Assembly (NCBI GenBank): GCA_032358165.1
Contig: JAALGY010000054.1
Location: forward strand, 1,984,001-2,048,000
Length of the DNA stretch: 64,000 nucleotides
DNA from: Diplosphaera chodatii
Taxonomy: Eukaryota > Chlorophyta > Trebouxiophyceae > Prasiolales > Stichococcaceae
Direction of reading: 5' to 3'
In this document: positions 35,205-46,077 of the stretch, piece by piece
How the letters are laid out: each line of letters opens with the position of its first letter
Numbering within the stretch: position 1 is the stretch's first letter
Made by a program: the position numbers and the translations under genes
The notes under the pieces: generated by a model
The model's input: the letters and a program-made list of their open reading frames with translations, nothing else
What the model was told of the DNA's origin: nothing
The model's database searches: none

Positions 35205-38200
35205 ATGACTGACGCGCCGGAGACTATGCCATCAATCTCTGAGGCAGCGGAGGACCCGAACGATGACGAGCAGCAGTCAGGTCCAACACCCCCCACCACG
35301 AGATCAGACACCAGCGCACCTCTGCCGCCCCGATCACGGACCTCAGGTCCTGCAGCCGAGGCGTCAGCGACCGCAAGTGGCGGCGGTGCTGGGCAGCCCG
35401 GCAAGACAGCCGGCACATCGGACGAGCCGCTCGAGAGGGCGCCGTGGGCGGATAGCAGCAGCCCCGCAATGCAGGTTCGTCGCACGTTCAGGCGGACACT
35501 TGCCTGGCGCTCAGCTGCCCAAACCATGACGTGTGTATTGGCATGATTCCTGCAGGCCAGCGGCGCTGGTGCGGATCCCGGCGCCGGCAGCACAGCGAGG
35601 GCCGCGAAGCCGCTGCCGATGGCGCCGACGCGAGCGCCGTGGGCAGACGGCGGCCCCAGCAGCACAGGCCTGCCAGGTGCTGCTCCTGAGCACGCACGCA
35701 TCGGCGAGCTGCCCGCGCATGCTAAACTGGCACCTGGCTAGGGTTCATGTCTGGCAGCCACTCATTGGACGTTTGCTGCCACCTTGACTGTGGCGACGTC
35801 CTTTACGAACCTACATCTCCCACCTGTGCCCTCTGCAGCGGGGCCAGGGCCCGGTGCACAGCAGAGTGTGCAGAGCCCGGGCGGCATGTCGTCACGGGAG
35901 CTGCGGGACAGGGGCGCCACGGCGCCGATCGGCGGCGCCCTGCACCGCCCCTGCCCATCACCATCATCAGGTGATGCCACTGCCTGCAGACACTGCTGTG
36001 TTTGTACGACTGTCAAGTGGTGCAGACGGCTGCCGCACTCTCGCAGCACCGAGGCTCCAGCATTTGCTGTCCCAGGTGCACCCAATGCTGCATGAGGTGT
36101 GAGCTCTGCGACGGAGCACGTTACATCTGCACCGTTTTGCACGCGGCGGTGACGCTTGCCAGGTTTGTGCCAGGGCGCGATGACGGCGTGGAGGTGGACA
36201 TCGAGGCGCCGGCGGCGATGCCCAGCAGCAGCGGGGGCGCGGCACTCAGCGAGCGGCAGTTCAAGCGCCCGCGCAAGCGCATCCACAGCAACAACGACCT
36301 CAGCACGTGCGGCTTGTTGCCGGCCACCCTTCAGTCACGGAGCGTTGTGCTCTATAGGAAGCGGCATGAGAAGAGGCACGCAGCATCAGTCTACGAGCAC
36401 GGCCCGCGGTGCTTCTGGAATTCAGCCCCTTGCACCCTAACATTCAGCTGCCAACCTCATCCAGGTGGTTGAAGGGGCGCCACGCACGCAGCTTCGTCGG
36501 CTTTCTAATGGCGTTGAATGAGGCGGTGCGTGGGAAGCGTCTTACAGACGACTGCCTGGTGTCACCCGCCGTGGACGCCCTGCTGCAGGTGCGCCTTTTC
36601 TACCACATATGCATGGCTGACGGATCTCCACACTGCCTCATGGAGCGGTGGGCTGTTCTCGGACTTGAGTTAAACAACAGTTGCAGATGATTCGCAACAC
36701 AGCCAGCGAATGTTTCCCAGAAAAGTGGATGTATCGACCTTGAGCCGCTGCTGACTGCAGGTGCTGGACACGCTGTCCCAGTGGGTGGACCAGATCCCGC
36801 CCGTCACGCAGTCGCTGCGCTACGGCAACCCAGCCTTCCGCACCTGGTATGCTGTGACTTGCCGGGTGCTGCCCAGTCAAATCAGTTTCTGCCGCTTCGC
36901 CAGCAGTACAGCAGTTGCTACTGTTTCCTCCAGCAGTCACACAGCAGAACATTGTTGGGCCATTTGCTCAATGGTGCACAGGCATGCCAAGGTGGCGGCG
37001 CAGTCGCAGCCCATGGTGGCCCGGGTGCTGCCGCAGCAGCTGCAGGGCGCCGCCACAGAGCTCGGCCTGTACCTGTCCGACTCGTTAGGTGAGCCGTGCC
37101 GACGATCGTGCAGTGTATTTAAGTCTGCGGTGCCAGAGAGAGAGAGAGAGATGCTGCACGGCGGTGCCACTCGGCTGGCACCTTGCGTTATTGGGCTCGT
37201 CTGGTTGCGGATGGGTCAAAGCTCATCGCAATATTGCAGGCAATGCGACGCGCATCGACTACGGCACGGGCCACGAGACCACGTTCGCCGCGCTGCTGTA
37301 CTGCCTGGCGGTGGCGGGGGTGTTCGGGGAGGCGGACGCGCAGGCGCTCGTGACGCGCGTCTTCGCGCGCTACCTGGACCTCATGCGCAAAGTGCAGAAG
37401 ACATACTGGTGAGCGGCGTGAGCTTCAGACCTTTCACGACCACCCCCGCCTCCCCACCAGCGGCAGCAGCCGGCCACAGGAAATTAGACAAAGGACATCC
37501 GGGCGATCCTTACACGAACAAATGGAGATGCTTGTGCCGCATTCTCTTGACAACCAAAAGCGCTAAGGGTGCGCTCAAGGGATTGGACAGAACCTCATGT
37601 GGACGTGCAGGCTGGAGCCGGCGGGCTCGCACGGCGTGTGGGGCCTGGACGACTACCAGTTCCTGCCCTTCCTGTGGGGCAGCGCCCAGCTGGCGGGCCA
37701 CCCCGTCATCAAGCCCATGGGCATCCACGCCCCCGACGTGCTGGCCGCCAACGCGCCCGACTACCTGTACCTGGGCTGCGTGCAGTTCGTGAAGGACGTG
37801 CGTGCGCTTCGGCCATACTGCTTCGGCTTCTGTGAGGGTGTTCAGCGTCTGCCATGTGAGGAGCCAGCAACTTCACTTCCTCATGTGAACACGCGCATCA
37901 CACTCGTTGGCACATGCAGGTCAAGAAGGGGCCGCTGGCAGAGACGTCGCCCATGCTCAATGACATCAGCGGCGTCGCTGGCTGGGCCAAGGTGAGCAAC
38001 AGGCCGCAGCTGCACACGGCAAGTCGTGCGCAGGGTTGACAATCAATGGGAGTTGAAGTCGAATCCCGCAGTTGCACGGGCAAAGGTGCTGATGAAGTTC
38101 ACGGTGGCTGCGTTCCAGATCAATGCGGGCATGATCAAGATGTACCAGGCAGAGGTGCTGGGCAAGTTCCCCATCATGCAGCACTTCCTGTTCGGCAGCC

Positions 38201-38250
38201 TGCTACCCTTTGAGGACGACACAGCCACTGACACTGCTGGGCACAAATGA
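35205..38250 (+). CDS. PTPA: Serine/threonine phosphatase 2A activator (PTPA)
   Basis: PTPA is an ATP-dependent activator and peptidyl-prolyl isomerase for the PP2A catalytic subunit (known family). The conserved fold begins near 36240 ([12 protein letters not shown]) and runs through [130 protein letters not shown] and [18 protein letters not shown]. The nucleotide-pocket GTGHE and [13 protein letters not shown] motifs are intact. Upstream of this, exons 1-3 (35205-35960 or so) add an extension of about 170 low-complexity residues. It contains [10 protein letters not shown] and [10 protein letters not shown] at the ends of consecutive exons, which ordinary PTPA lacks. The stop is at 38248-38250, 165 bp from the convergent ankyrin gene. 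Confidence 0.95.
37135..37153. repeat. (AG)n microsatellite in a PTPA intron
   Basis: A run of alternating AG of about 15 bases just before ATGCTG, inside a PTPA intron. Simple-sequence repeat with no coding effect. Confidence 0.8.
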
Positions 38251-38414
38251 CAAAGTGCACTGTTATCCTGTGCTTGTCATGGTTTGACATTGCTCGTGAG
38301 AATACTGTACTCTAAAGACTTTGGCCAACCGCATGCAAGTTTTGTGGGCGTCATCACCCTTGTCACGCGAGGGACATGCAATCAGTGAAGGTCCCTGGCT
38401 GCACACTGTGCCGC

Positions 38415-39803
38415 TCAGTTGGCCAGCACCTCCCTGGTGTAGCGGTAGGAGTGCGACCAGCAGGGCTGAGCCAGATCCACTGGCACCTGTGACCGTGCCA
38501 CTGAGGTAGTCACTCATCATGACACGAACAGACACATGGATGCTGACGAATAGGGTTGCAAGGTTGTGGTGCACCAGCACCACACATCCAATTTTTCCGC
38601 CAACACCACAGAGCTGAAAATGGCTAATGAAACGGCTCACACCTTGTCCTGCTTGTTTCGGATGGAGCGGTCCGCACTGCGCTCGCATAGCAGCCGCACA
38701 ATCTCGACATGCCCGCGCATGCTGGCCCAGTGCAGCGGTGTGTTGTCCCCCTGCCAGGCGGCAGCGTATTTCTCACTGCCAGCCGCCAGGATGGGCAGGC
38801 GATGCATTTGTACAGCGGGCTTGAGTGGGCAACAACCGCTCTGATCCGAAGGCTGCAGAGAACCGCACCAGATCCAAGCAGTTGACGTCGGCGCCCTGGT
38901 CCAGCAGGTAGCGCACAGTCGCGATGTGGCCGTTGTGCGCAGCGCGGCTGAGCGGCGTCTCCATCATCTGCAAGCAACAACGTTGACAAGGTACACGACT
39001 CTGCTGCAGCTTCTCGCCACCCAGCCCCCGAGTCGGTGCTGTTTTGCATGATGTGAACGATGGCACAGGCAAAGTCGGAGCTCATAGAAGTTGCATGTGC
39101 TTGAAAGCCGCATGATGCAGGCAACGAGGCGCACCACATTGCGCTGTTCAATGTCTGCCCCCTCGCTGAGCAGCAGCTGCACGCAGGTGAGGTGACCTGC
39201 AATCACGGCTGCCCGTAAGCTTGCATGGCATGTATCCACAGCATACGCACCGCGCACGTGATATGAGAGTACAATGCTAATGCGAAGGGGTGCAGCAGTC
39301 CCCACCATTGCCGGCAGCCAGAAGCAGCGGCGGGTCGCCACAGTGGTCTGACTCGTTCAGCGGCGCACCCTGCACGGAAAACACCAGATCAATCCACTGG
39401 TTCTCACAGCATGTGCATGTGTCCATTTTGTATCAGTTTGTAGCGGCTTCTGCGGTTCCATATCATCGTGCACCTCCTCGATGTGCTCCTTGACCCAGTC
39501 ATACATCCCGTCCACGCAGTCGCGCCATATGTTTGACTTCTCCGGGACGAACGTCCCCGTCTGCGGTGCACGGTAGATTTTGTCAGTACGGCTTGGTTAC
39601 GGGAATGATATAGACGAAAGTGCCGTGATAGAGGCTGCCGTCAATCGTGGGTTGCGGTGCACTGCACGCATGACCCACTGCAGGCTGCAGTGAACGGAAC
39701 CTCCCATGAACACTCCAGCTTCGTTTGTGCACCAGAGTGATTCACAAGGCAGTCACGGACGTGCTAAAGAGGATGGGTGACGTACAATCAGATCGAACGG
39801 CAT
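38415..39803 (-). CDS. Small ankyrin-repeat protein
   Basis: A minimal start exon (39786-39803, MPFDLI) splices in phase to TGTFVPEKSNIWRDCVDGMY and DWVKEHIEE. Ankyrin repeats follow: GAPLNESDHCGDPPLLLAAG, GHLTCVQLLLSEGADIEQRN, ETPLSRAAHNGHIATVRYLL then DQGADVNCLD, and NTPLHWASMRGHVEIVRLLC then ERSADRSIRNKQDK. The last exon adds VPVDLAQPCWSHSYRYTREV then LAN and a stop at 38415-38417. About 180 residues, six to seven exons. The repeats carry the canonical TPLHWA/GH/LL/GAD consensus, so the fold is secure. The partner and function are unknown. The conserved-looking caps suggest a dedicated small scaffold rather than a fragment. Confidence 0.85.
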
Positions 39804-40501
39804 CGTCGTTGTCTGGCGTCAGCCCTGAGCGCCCGATCAGCCACCGCCTGCTGAAGCCGCCCAGCCCACTCTCAACAGCGCATTCGTAGGACCATGTCAA
39901 GCTGTCGCGGGCGTGAACATAGCATGGGATGCGAAGGGACGACAGCCTGCAGGCTGCGCGACTTCCAGCCTCCTCCAAGAAATCTGGCGACCCATGTTGA
40001 CGACTGCATGCGTGGCTGGGCCGTGACGCCAGTTCAGTCTGGCTTCGGGCGCGTATGTACTTGCCCGCAATCGCTGCGGGTGCGACGGGGGTATCGACGA
40101 GTCATATCGTGACCCTAGCAGCGACCCCTCGCAGCGGCAGCCTTGTGCAGCGCTGTTGTCTGGCGGCACAACCACGGTGCATTTGGAGGGTGATTCAGAC
40201 CCAGCAAACAATTTGGCTGGTCATACTCCGAGCTTGTGGTTGAGGCACACGGTCGAATGCAAAGATTTAATCAGCTTCATGCGCCGCACAGCTGCTTCTA
40301 AGTAGCTTGACAACAGCTGCCCTGGTCAGGCAAGGGGTGTGCAGTAGCGCCAGCAGCCGCAGCTGAGAACCATTCCCACTGAGGCTACTGTTCGTACGCT
40401 AGTCATCTCTGCCTCAGATTGAATCGTAGCGTGTCAGGGGCTGAAGGTGGGCTCGGGCAGGGGCAGCGGGGGCCGCTCCTGGCCGCTGGCGCTGCAACCT
40501 C
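39804..40501. promoter_or_regulatory. Shared upstream region of the divergent ankyrin and mitochondrial-carrier genes
   Basis: About 700 bp between outward-facing starts. An open frame continues upstream from the ankyrin start to 39978 on the minus strand, so a longer first exon is possible. No other feature is seen. Confidence 0.4.
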
Positions 40502-42709
40502 ATGGCGGCACGCCACCATATGGAGGGCCACTGGCGGCATCTGGCCGCGCCACCGCTGCAGCAGCAGGCGGCTCCCCACCAGCAGCACGGAAGGCAGTCG
40601 GCGGCCGATGCTCAGGCTTTGCATGGCCGTGAGCATGCGGACCCAGCGCGCCCGTCTGGCGATGCAGAGCAGCAGCCGCAGCCGTGGGTGGCGGCGGGCC
40701 AGCCGCAGCTGACGCTGGGGCAGCGCTTCACCGCTGCCGCCGGAGCCTCGCTAGTGTCTGCCCTCGTCGTCAACCCCTTGGACGTGGTCAAGGTAGGCAG
40801 AACATGCAAGATCCCTGCATAAGACACATGGCATCCTTGAACTGTGCGCTTCAGCCCACTGTTCAGTCGTGCCACATGACGAGTGATGATGGCCTTCCTC
40901 GGATGCAGACGCGGCTGCAGGCGCAAGCAGCAGGCAATGGTGCCGGTGGCAGCAGCTCGGCCGTGCGCCCTGGCCGCCTGCTTGAGTGAGTCATCGCCTG
41001 CCGCTTTGCTGATGGCATATGACCCTGTTCAATGTCTCAAGTGTGCACACTGCCGAGGCTGCAATGTGGAGGTGCGTGCGCTGCATCTTCAAGACAGACT
41101 GCTAACACCACACTCTGGTGTTTTGCAGCAAGTGGGGCTTCATCAGCTGCCAGGCGCCGCCGTGCCAGGCATGCCCCGTGCCGGAGGAGTGCGCCGTCAG
41201 CGGCGGCAGGGGCGGCGCGGCCGCTGCGGCCAAGCCGGCGCCGTCGGCGCAGCCGTCGACGGTCGCGCTCATGCGCACCATCGCACGCAGCGAGGGGCCC
41301 ATGGCGCTGTGGCGCGGCACCAGCGCCGCGCTCCTCATGGCGGTGCCCATGGTCAGTTGGCGCAACATTCCAGCTTGCTTCGTGGCACTCGTGCACCAAC
41401 TGCCTGCCTGTAAACGCAGTAGCCATGGAAGAAGCGCAAGCGGGCGAACATGCTTGTATTGACGCATTTTCGAACTCCAGCTTCAGCGCCTGATTTTGAG
41501 TGCCTGTTGCGACGCAGGTGGGCATCTACTTCCCGCTGTACGACGCGCTGGCGGCGGAGCTGGCGCGGGGCCCCGCGGGCGCGCAGGCGCCGCTGGTGGC
41601 GGGGGCCGTGGCGCGCACCGCTGCCGTGCTCATCACCTCCCCCCTGGAGCTGGTCCGTACCCGCATGCAGGTGCGGCGCCCCTGGAGGCCTGCCGCCACT
41701 GTGCATTTTGCATGCAAACCTAGGGTTATCATACAGTGACTTCGGGTGGTTCCCAGCCTGTGAGCCTGTGGCAGCTCAGCCACCACGCTTGCATGGCCAC
41801 CACATTTTGGTGAGTCTGCGACGCTACGTTATCATCGTGGTGATGTGCGACGCAGGCGGCGCTGCACCTGCCGGAGCCCGCAACGGCGGCGGTCGCAGCT
41901 GCCGGGGCCGGGGGCGCGGCGCCCCGGGCGGCAGGCGGCATGTGGTCCCACCTGCCCGCCACCGCGCAGGCCGGCGTGCGGGGGCGCGTGGCGGTGCTCT
42001 GGACAGGCGCGGCGAACCTGGTCTCAACGTCTGCGGCGTGGCATTCGTCGGCTCGGTATCCGCCCGCGACAGGCACTTGAAGCGCAGGCAGATCAGGGGT
42101 GGGCGTCAGCGTGAGGTTCTGCTTGTTTTGTCAGGTGTTGGCGCGACGCTGGCGCGGGACGTGCCATTCTCGGCGCTGTACTGGCAGCTGCTGGAGCCCA
42201 TCCGGACGGCGATGCTGCCCTCGCAGCAGGACATCAGCCAGCACGCCGTCAGCAGCGGCAGCAGCGTGCACACAGCGTCGGGGCAGCCCGCCAGCCGCCG
42301 GGAGGTCATCGTGGCCAACCTGGTGGCCGGCAGCACGGCGGGCGCGGTCGCCGCGGCGGTCACCACGCCGCTGGACGTGGTGAAGACGCGGGCGCAGCTG
42401 GCCGCCGGGGGCAGCGCGGGCGGCGGCGGCGGGATCCGGGCCACCCTGCGCGCCATCCACGCGGACAGCGGGGTCCGGGGCCTGTTCGCTGGCGTCGGCC
42501 CCCGGGCGGTGCGGGCGGCGCCCGCCTGCGCCATCGTGGTTGCGTCTTACGAGGTGGGCCGCTGCCAGCCTGCTGCCACATGCAACCGCTGCACTGTTGC
42601 TGACATCCTGGTTTTCGACCAACGCAACGCCGTCTGCTGATCAGATGATGTGTTGCTGCAGGCCATCAAGTCGCTGTACTCGGAGGCACAGCCAGCAGCT
42701 CGGCAGTGA
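40502..42709 (+). CDS. Mitochondrial carrier, MTM1/SLC25A39-40-like
   Basis: Six-helix inner-membrane carrier of the SLC25 family. The nearest known group (yeast MTM1, human SLC25A39/40) is tied to mitochondrial glutathione and iron-manganese homeostasis. The start at 40502 (MAARHHMEGHWRHLAAPP) opens a Gln/Ala-rich leader. Three carrier signatures are present: NPLDVVKTRLQ (first Lys ends the exon at 40792), SPLELVRTRMQ and TPLDVVKTRAQ. Matrix loop 1 holds four cysteines, SCQAPPCQACPVPEEC, as in SLC25A39. Other hallmarks are SEGPMALWRGTSAALLMAVP, VGATLARDVPFSALYWQLLE and GVRGLFAGVGPRAVRAAPAC. The last exon reads AIKSLYSEAQPAARQ, with the stop at 42707-42709. One junction near 42006 appears to use a GC donor. 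Its 3' end is copied at 43763-43964. Confidence 0.9.
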
Positions 42710-43231
42710 GGCGGCTGTGTGGCAAGGTTGCAAGGTCTTCCAGGGTGCACACGAAGTCTGGACATGAAGTTGCGTCAGCCACACACCGAGGGAGTCTCAG
42801 CCTTCGTAGAGGTTGGGGACATTGCTTTGGGGACAGAATTTGTTTGCACCAATGCTCAGCCGTTACATATTGCAAGTCCGGAACATCAGGGGCTAGAAGG
42901 TCAGTACGATGAACGTTGACAGTGCGCACCAGTCGACCGAGCTAGTCTCTCGATCAGGTCATGCAGGTGTTCACAAACAATCAATGTTGAGCCTCACACA
43001 GGTCCTCAGTTGCTGAACTTGGCAGGTCTCATCGCCAGCCACTCGGCCGGCAAATCTTGTTCCTGTCATGGGCAAGACAGCGGCAGTGACAGCGGCAGCT
43101 TTGCGATGCCGCTGCACTGTAACTGGCTGTCCCTGGCAGGCAGTGTGGGGCAGTTGGTGACACTCCTGACAGAGCCTGTGCCAAACTTTGAGTATAGACA
43201 GCCCGTAGCTCCAACATGCTGCAGCAGGGCT
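42710..43231. other. Intergenic between carrier and first YCII gene (convergent)
   Basis: About 520 bp of convergent 3' flanks. No coding or structural signal is recognised. Confidence 0.4.
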
Positions 43232-43573
43232 TCAGGCCGGCGTCACCCAAGCCAGGGGCCGCACTGAGCTCTGTGTCACAATGCCGTTTTGCGCGTACGG
43301 GTCAGCCGCTATGAAGGCCTTGATCTCCTCCACGCTGGCGCCCTTGAATATCATCAGACCGCCATCAAGCGGCTCAACGATTGCGCCTGCCATATAGAGC
43401 TTCCCCTTCTGCTTCCAGTCCTTGACATTCGCGATGTGGCCTTCTCTGTAGGGCATCCGCTTCTCCTCTACATCCGGAATGTAGCTGTACTGCAGCATGT
43501 AGTACTCCGCGGGCGTTGTGTTGGTCTTCGGCTGGTCTGAAGGCGCCGCCGATGCCGTTGCAGACGCTGCCAT
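43232..43573 (-). CDS. YCII-domain (YciI-like) protein, copy 1
   Basis: Small dimeric alpha-beta barrel protein of the YciI/YCII family, of unproven enzymatic role. A single exon of 113 residues starts at 43573 (MAASATASAAPSDQPKTNTT). It carries EYYMLQYSYIPDVEEKRMPY, REGHIANVKDWKQKGKLYMA and GAIVEPLDGGLMIFKGASVE. It continues EEIKAFIAADPYAQNGIV and ends SSVRPLAWVTPA. The REGH His and the ADPY segment are the usual YCII hallmarks. The gene lacks the introns found in the copy at 44317-44911. The two proteins are clearly paralogous throughout. Confidence 0.88.
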   Translation of the reverse strand: MAASATASAAPSDQPKTNTTPAEYYMLQYSYIPDVEEKRMPYREGHIANVKDWKQKGKLYMAGAIVEPLDGGLMIFKGASVEEIKAFIAADPYAQNGIVTQSSVRPLAWVTPA

Positions 43574-43762
43574 CGTTCCCGCGTGTTGAAGCGGCTGCAG
43601 GTGTCTCGACTCAACCAAGAACGAGAACGGAAGTTTGAATGAGTGTTGAACGTTGTGGATTGAATCATCTCAAGCGGTGATGTTGCTGTGACCGCACACA
43701 CGCTCCAGTTGGCGAGTACTGCAGGAAGTTGTGTAGAAGTTGCAGGCGCCAACAGTACTGCG

Positions 43763-43964
43763 GGCTACAGGGGGCTGTTCGCTGTGTTGGCCCCCGGGCG
43801 GCGCCATCACTTGTTAGTCAACTTGCTGTCAATCACTGTGTTGGTGTCATTCATGGTGTGCACGACCGACCTTCCATTTGTGCGATCATCCCTGGTCAGC
43901 TGACCACTGGCAGATGCCTTTGCAGGCCATCAAGGCCCTGTACTCAGACGCTCAGCAGCAATGA
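43763..43964 (+). pseudogene. Decayed duplicate of the carrier's 3' exons
   Basis: 43763-43802 reads GYRGLFAVLAPGRR, against GVRGLFAGVGPRAVR in the intact carrier. 43926-43964 encodes AIKALYSDAQQQ plus a stop behind an intact acceptor (TTTGCAG), against AIKSLYSEAQPAARQ. The intervening exon sequence is not recognisable, the frame is disrupted and there is no upstream carrier body. The order and strand match the end of the real gene. It is therefore a remnant of a tandem duplication that also produced the second YCII gene. Confidence 0.8.
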
Positions 43965-44316
43965 GCAGGCACCATGCGAAAACAGAGTGGACAGTAGTTC
44001 GTATGGTTGGGGCATTGTCGTCGGGTTACACAGTGCAGTACATTGGTTGTTGAGCGCCTGGGGAGAGCGCTGCTCTCGGGTATGTGTTCCTCGTATTCCC
44101 CAAATGTGTAGACACCTAAATGTGAAGACTCTAAGAAGCCCTGCCTTTGCAATCAACTTGAGACAACAGCAAGGTGCGCGGCTCACAACCAGCCAGATCC
44201 ATGAGGAGCTGCTCAGCTTATGCACCAAGACTGCAATGGTGATGAACAGGCCCACCACGGTGTGGTCTAACGTACCGTGCCTGATTTCACTCGAGATGCA
44301 CAAGGCGGCAGAGACT

Positions 44317-44911
44317 TCAGGGCGCACAGACGGTGGCCAGAGGCCGGACTGAGCTCTCGGCAACGATGCCGTTCTGCACGTACGGATCGGCTGCCACAAA
44401 CGACTCGATCTCCTCCACACTGGCGCCCTTGAACACGAGCAACCCGCCGTCCACCGGCTCGATGAGAGCGCCAGCCAGTATGAGTTTCCCCTTCTGGTTC
44501 TGCAAACATGCGATCTGGCTTGTCAGCGCATGTGTGCAGTCGGACACTGTGTGAGCGTGACTTGAGGCGGTGCTGTATGATGCGTGGTGGTTTTGCAGCA
44601 GTTGCGCCATCCAAAGCCGGAGATGATGGTATGGCAAACTCACCCATTCCTTGATCGCCGCAAGGTGGCCTTCCCTGTGGGGCCCCCGCTTCTCCATGAC
44701 GTCTGGAATGTACTGCAGCAGAACAAAGCTGCTTGGCCTAGCAATCAGTGCTGAGAACAGATGAAATCGCCCGCTGTACTGACACAGCAGCACCAAGGCA
44801 GCAAGTTTGCCAAGCTGCGGCATGGCTTTGTGCTAGAGAGCGCACGCTGTACTGCAGCACGTAGTACTCTGAGGCTGTGGTGTTAACCTTCGGCTGATCT
44901 GAGGGTGCCAT
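44317..44911 (-). CDS. YCII-domain (YciI-like) protein, copy 2
   Basis: Paralogue of the gene at 43232-43573, but with two introns. The start at 44911 gives MAPSDQPKVNTTASEYYVLQ then YS. It splices in phase to YIPDVMEKRGPHREGHLAAI then KEW (about 44712-44643), and then to NQKGKLILAGALIEPVDGGL. It continues LVFKGASVEEIESFVAADPY, VQNGIVAESSVRPLATVCAP, with a stop at 44317. The total is about 105 residues. The leader is shorter than in copy 1. Ligand and substrate are unknown. Confidence 0.88.
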
Positions 44912-45868
44912 GGATGCCTGCGGCGCATTGCAGGAGTCAAGTCAGAGCTAATGGGATCCAGCGCAGTGACGCCGATCCGCTGCCTTCAGGTGAATTTGCT
45001 ACGGTACCATTTGTGCGTGTCTACGGGGAGGTCCTCTATTGAGCTGACCCAGTGTCCCAACACGAGCATGTGCCACCTCCAGCATGCAAGCCACACTCTG
45101 TCAGCAAAAACTCGCATGATCGGGACGAAACGACTGCGTCAGTCACCATGCATCTGGTCGATCGATATGGTGCATGTCGACTGCGCTGCGCAGATGCTGC
45201 GAATGGCCTGCATTGGGTCATGGCGCGAGCGCCCAACCTCATCGCTGCAAACGATGCCATCGTGCCCCTCGGATCTGCGTCAAGCGCACAAGAAGACTAT
45301 TGCGTTGATGTTTATTGTCAAAAGAAGAGCGAATTACTTCTGATAAGCATCGGGCGCGATCGACATGATAACACTCCTGCTCTCGCGCAGGAAGTCGTAT
45401 GGAAGTCGATCGCTCTCACCCTCGCGAACCGGCGCACTGCTGAGGCTGCTTTGCCGATCGACACACGCAGCTCATCAGTGTGATTGAGTTGTGTTGCTTG
45501 ATCGCTAATCATATCCATGCATCTTGTCGTCATTTGTAGTGACAGCACTGCGCCAGTGCAGCAGGCCCCAATGTTGATGCATCTTGGTTTCAGGTCAGGA
45601 AGTGTGAGCACTGTCTGTTGTGGTCTGCTGCGCAGCAGACAGTGTTAGCTTCCTGCAGTGCAGCTGTCTGCCAGCACGACTGCCTGTCAGCTGGCGCTCA
45701 TGTCTGCATCTACTGAAACCATCAGCGAAGCAGCCCCGAGGTCTGTCAGTGCACTTTCTGCACCAGGTGTCGGTCCAAAATGCCGCCAACGCTTGCATGG
45801 GCACTGCATGCGCCTGCGCCGACTGGACTGCTGCCAGAGCGCTGTGTTGGTGGAGACCAGCTGCTGGG
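44912..45868. other. Intergenic ~950 bp between YCII copy 2 and the HMG gene
   Basis: Open frames exist on both strands (for example 45052-45483 on plus), but none matches a family or shows plausible splicing. It contains the YCII copy 2 promoter region and the HMG gene 3' flank. Confidence 0.4.
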
Positions 45869-46046
45869 CTACGCCTTGAATCTCGACTTCTCAACAGCGC
45901 TGAGCTGGCTCCACTCCTTGCCGGCCGCAGACATCGCCTCCGCTCCAGCCAGCTGCACTGGCCAAGGGTTGCAGATCAGCGGCACCCGCATCTGGCACTA
46001 GGTTGCTTGCAGGGGGCAGATGCGAGTGGTATCTCTACCATAAATC

Positions 46047-46077
<31 letters not shown>

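Noticed and set aside
41450..42640. Continuous 396-residue plus frame
   Set aside because: Only its last part is the true carrier frame. The rest runs through introns and the wrong frame; the conserved carrier motifs define the exons instead.
45052..45483. 143-residue plus-strand frame
   Set aside because: No family, no start context and no neighbour support; probably chance.
46046..46072. Polyglutamine tract encoded by (CAG)9
   Set aside because: It falls in an intron of a minus-strand gene, so it is not translated as polyGln.
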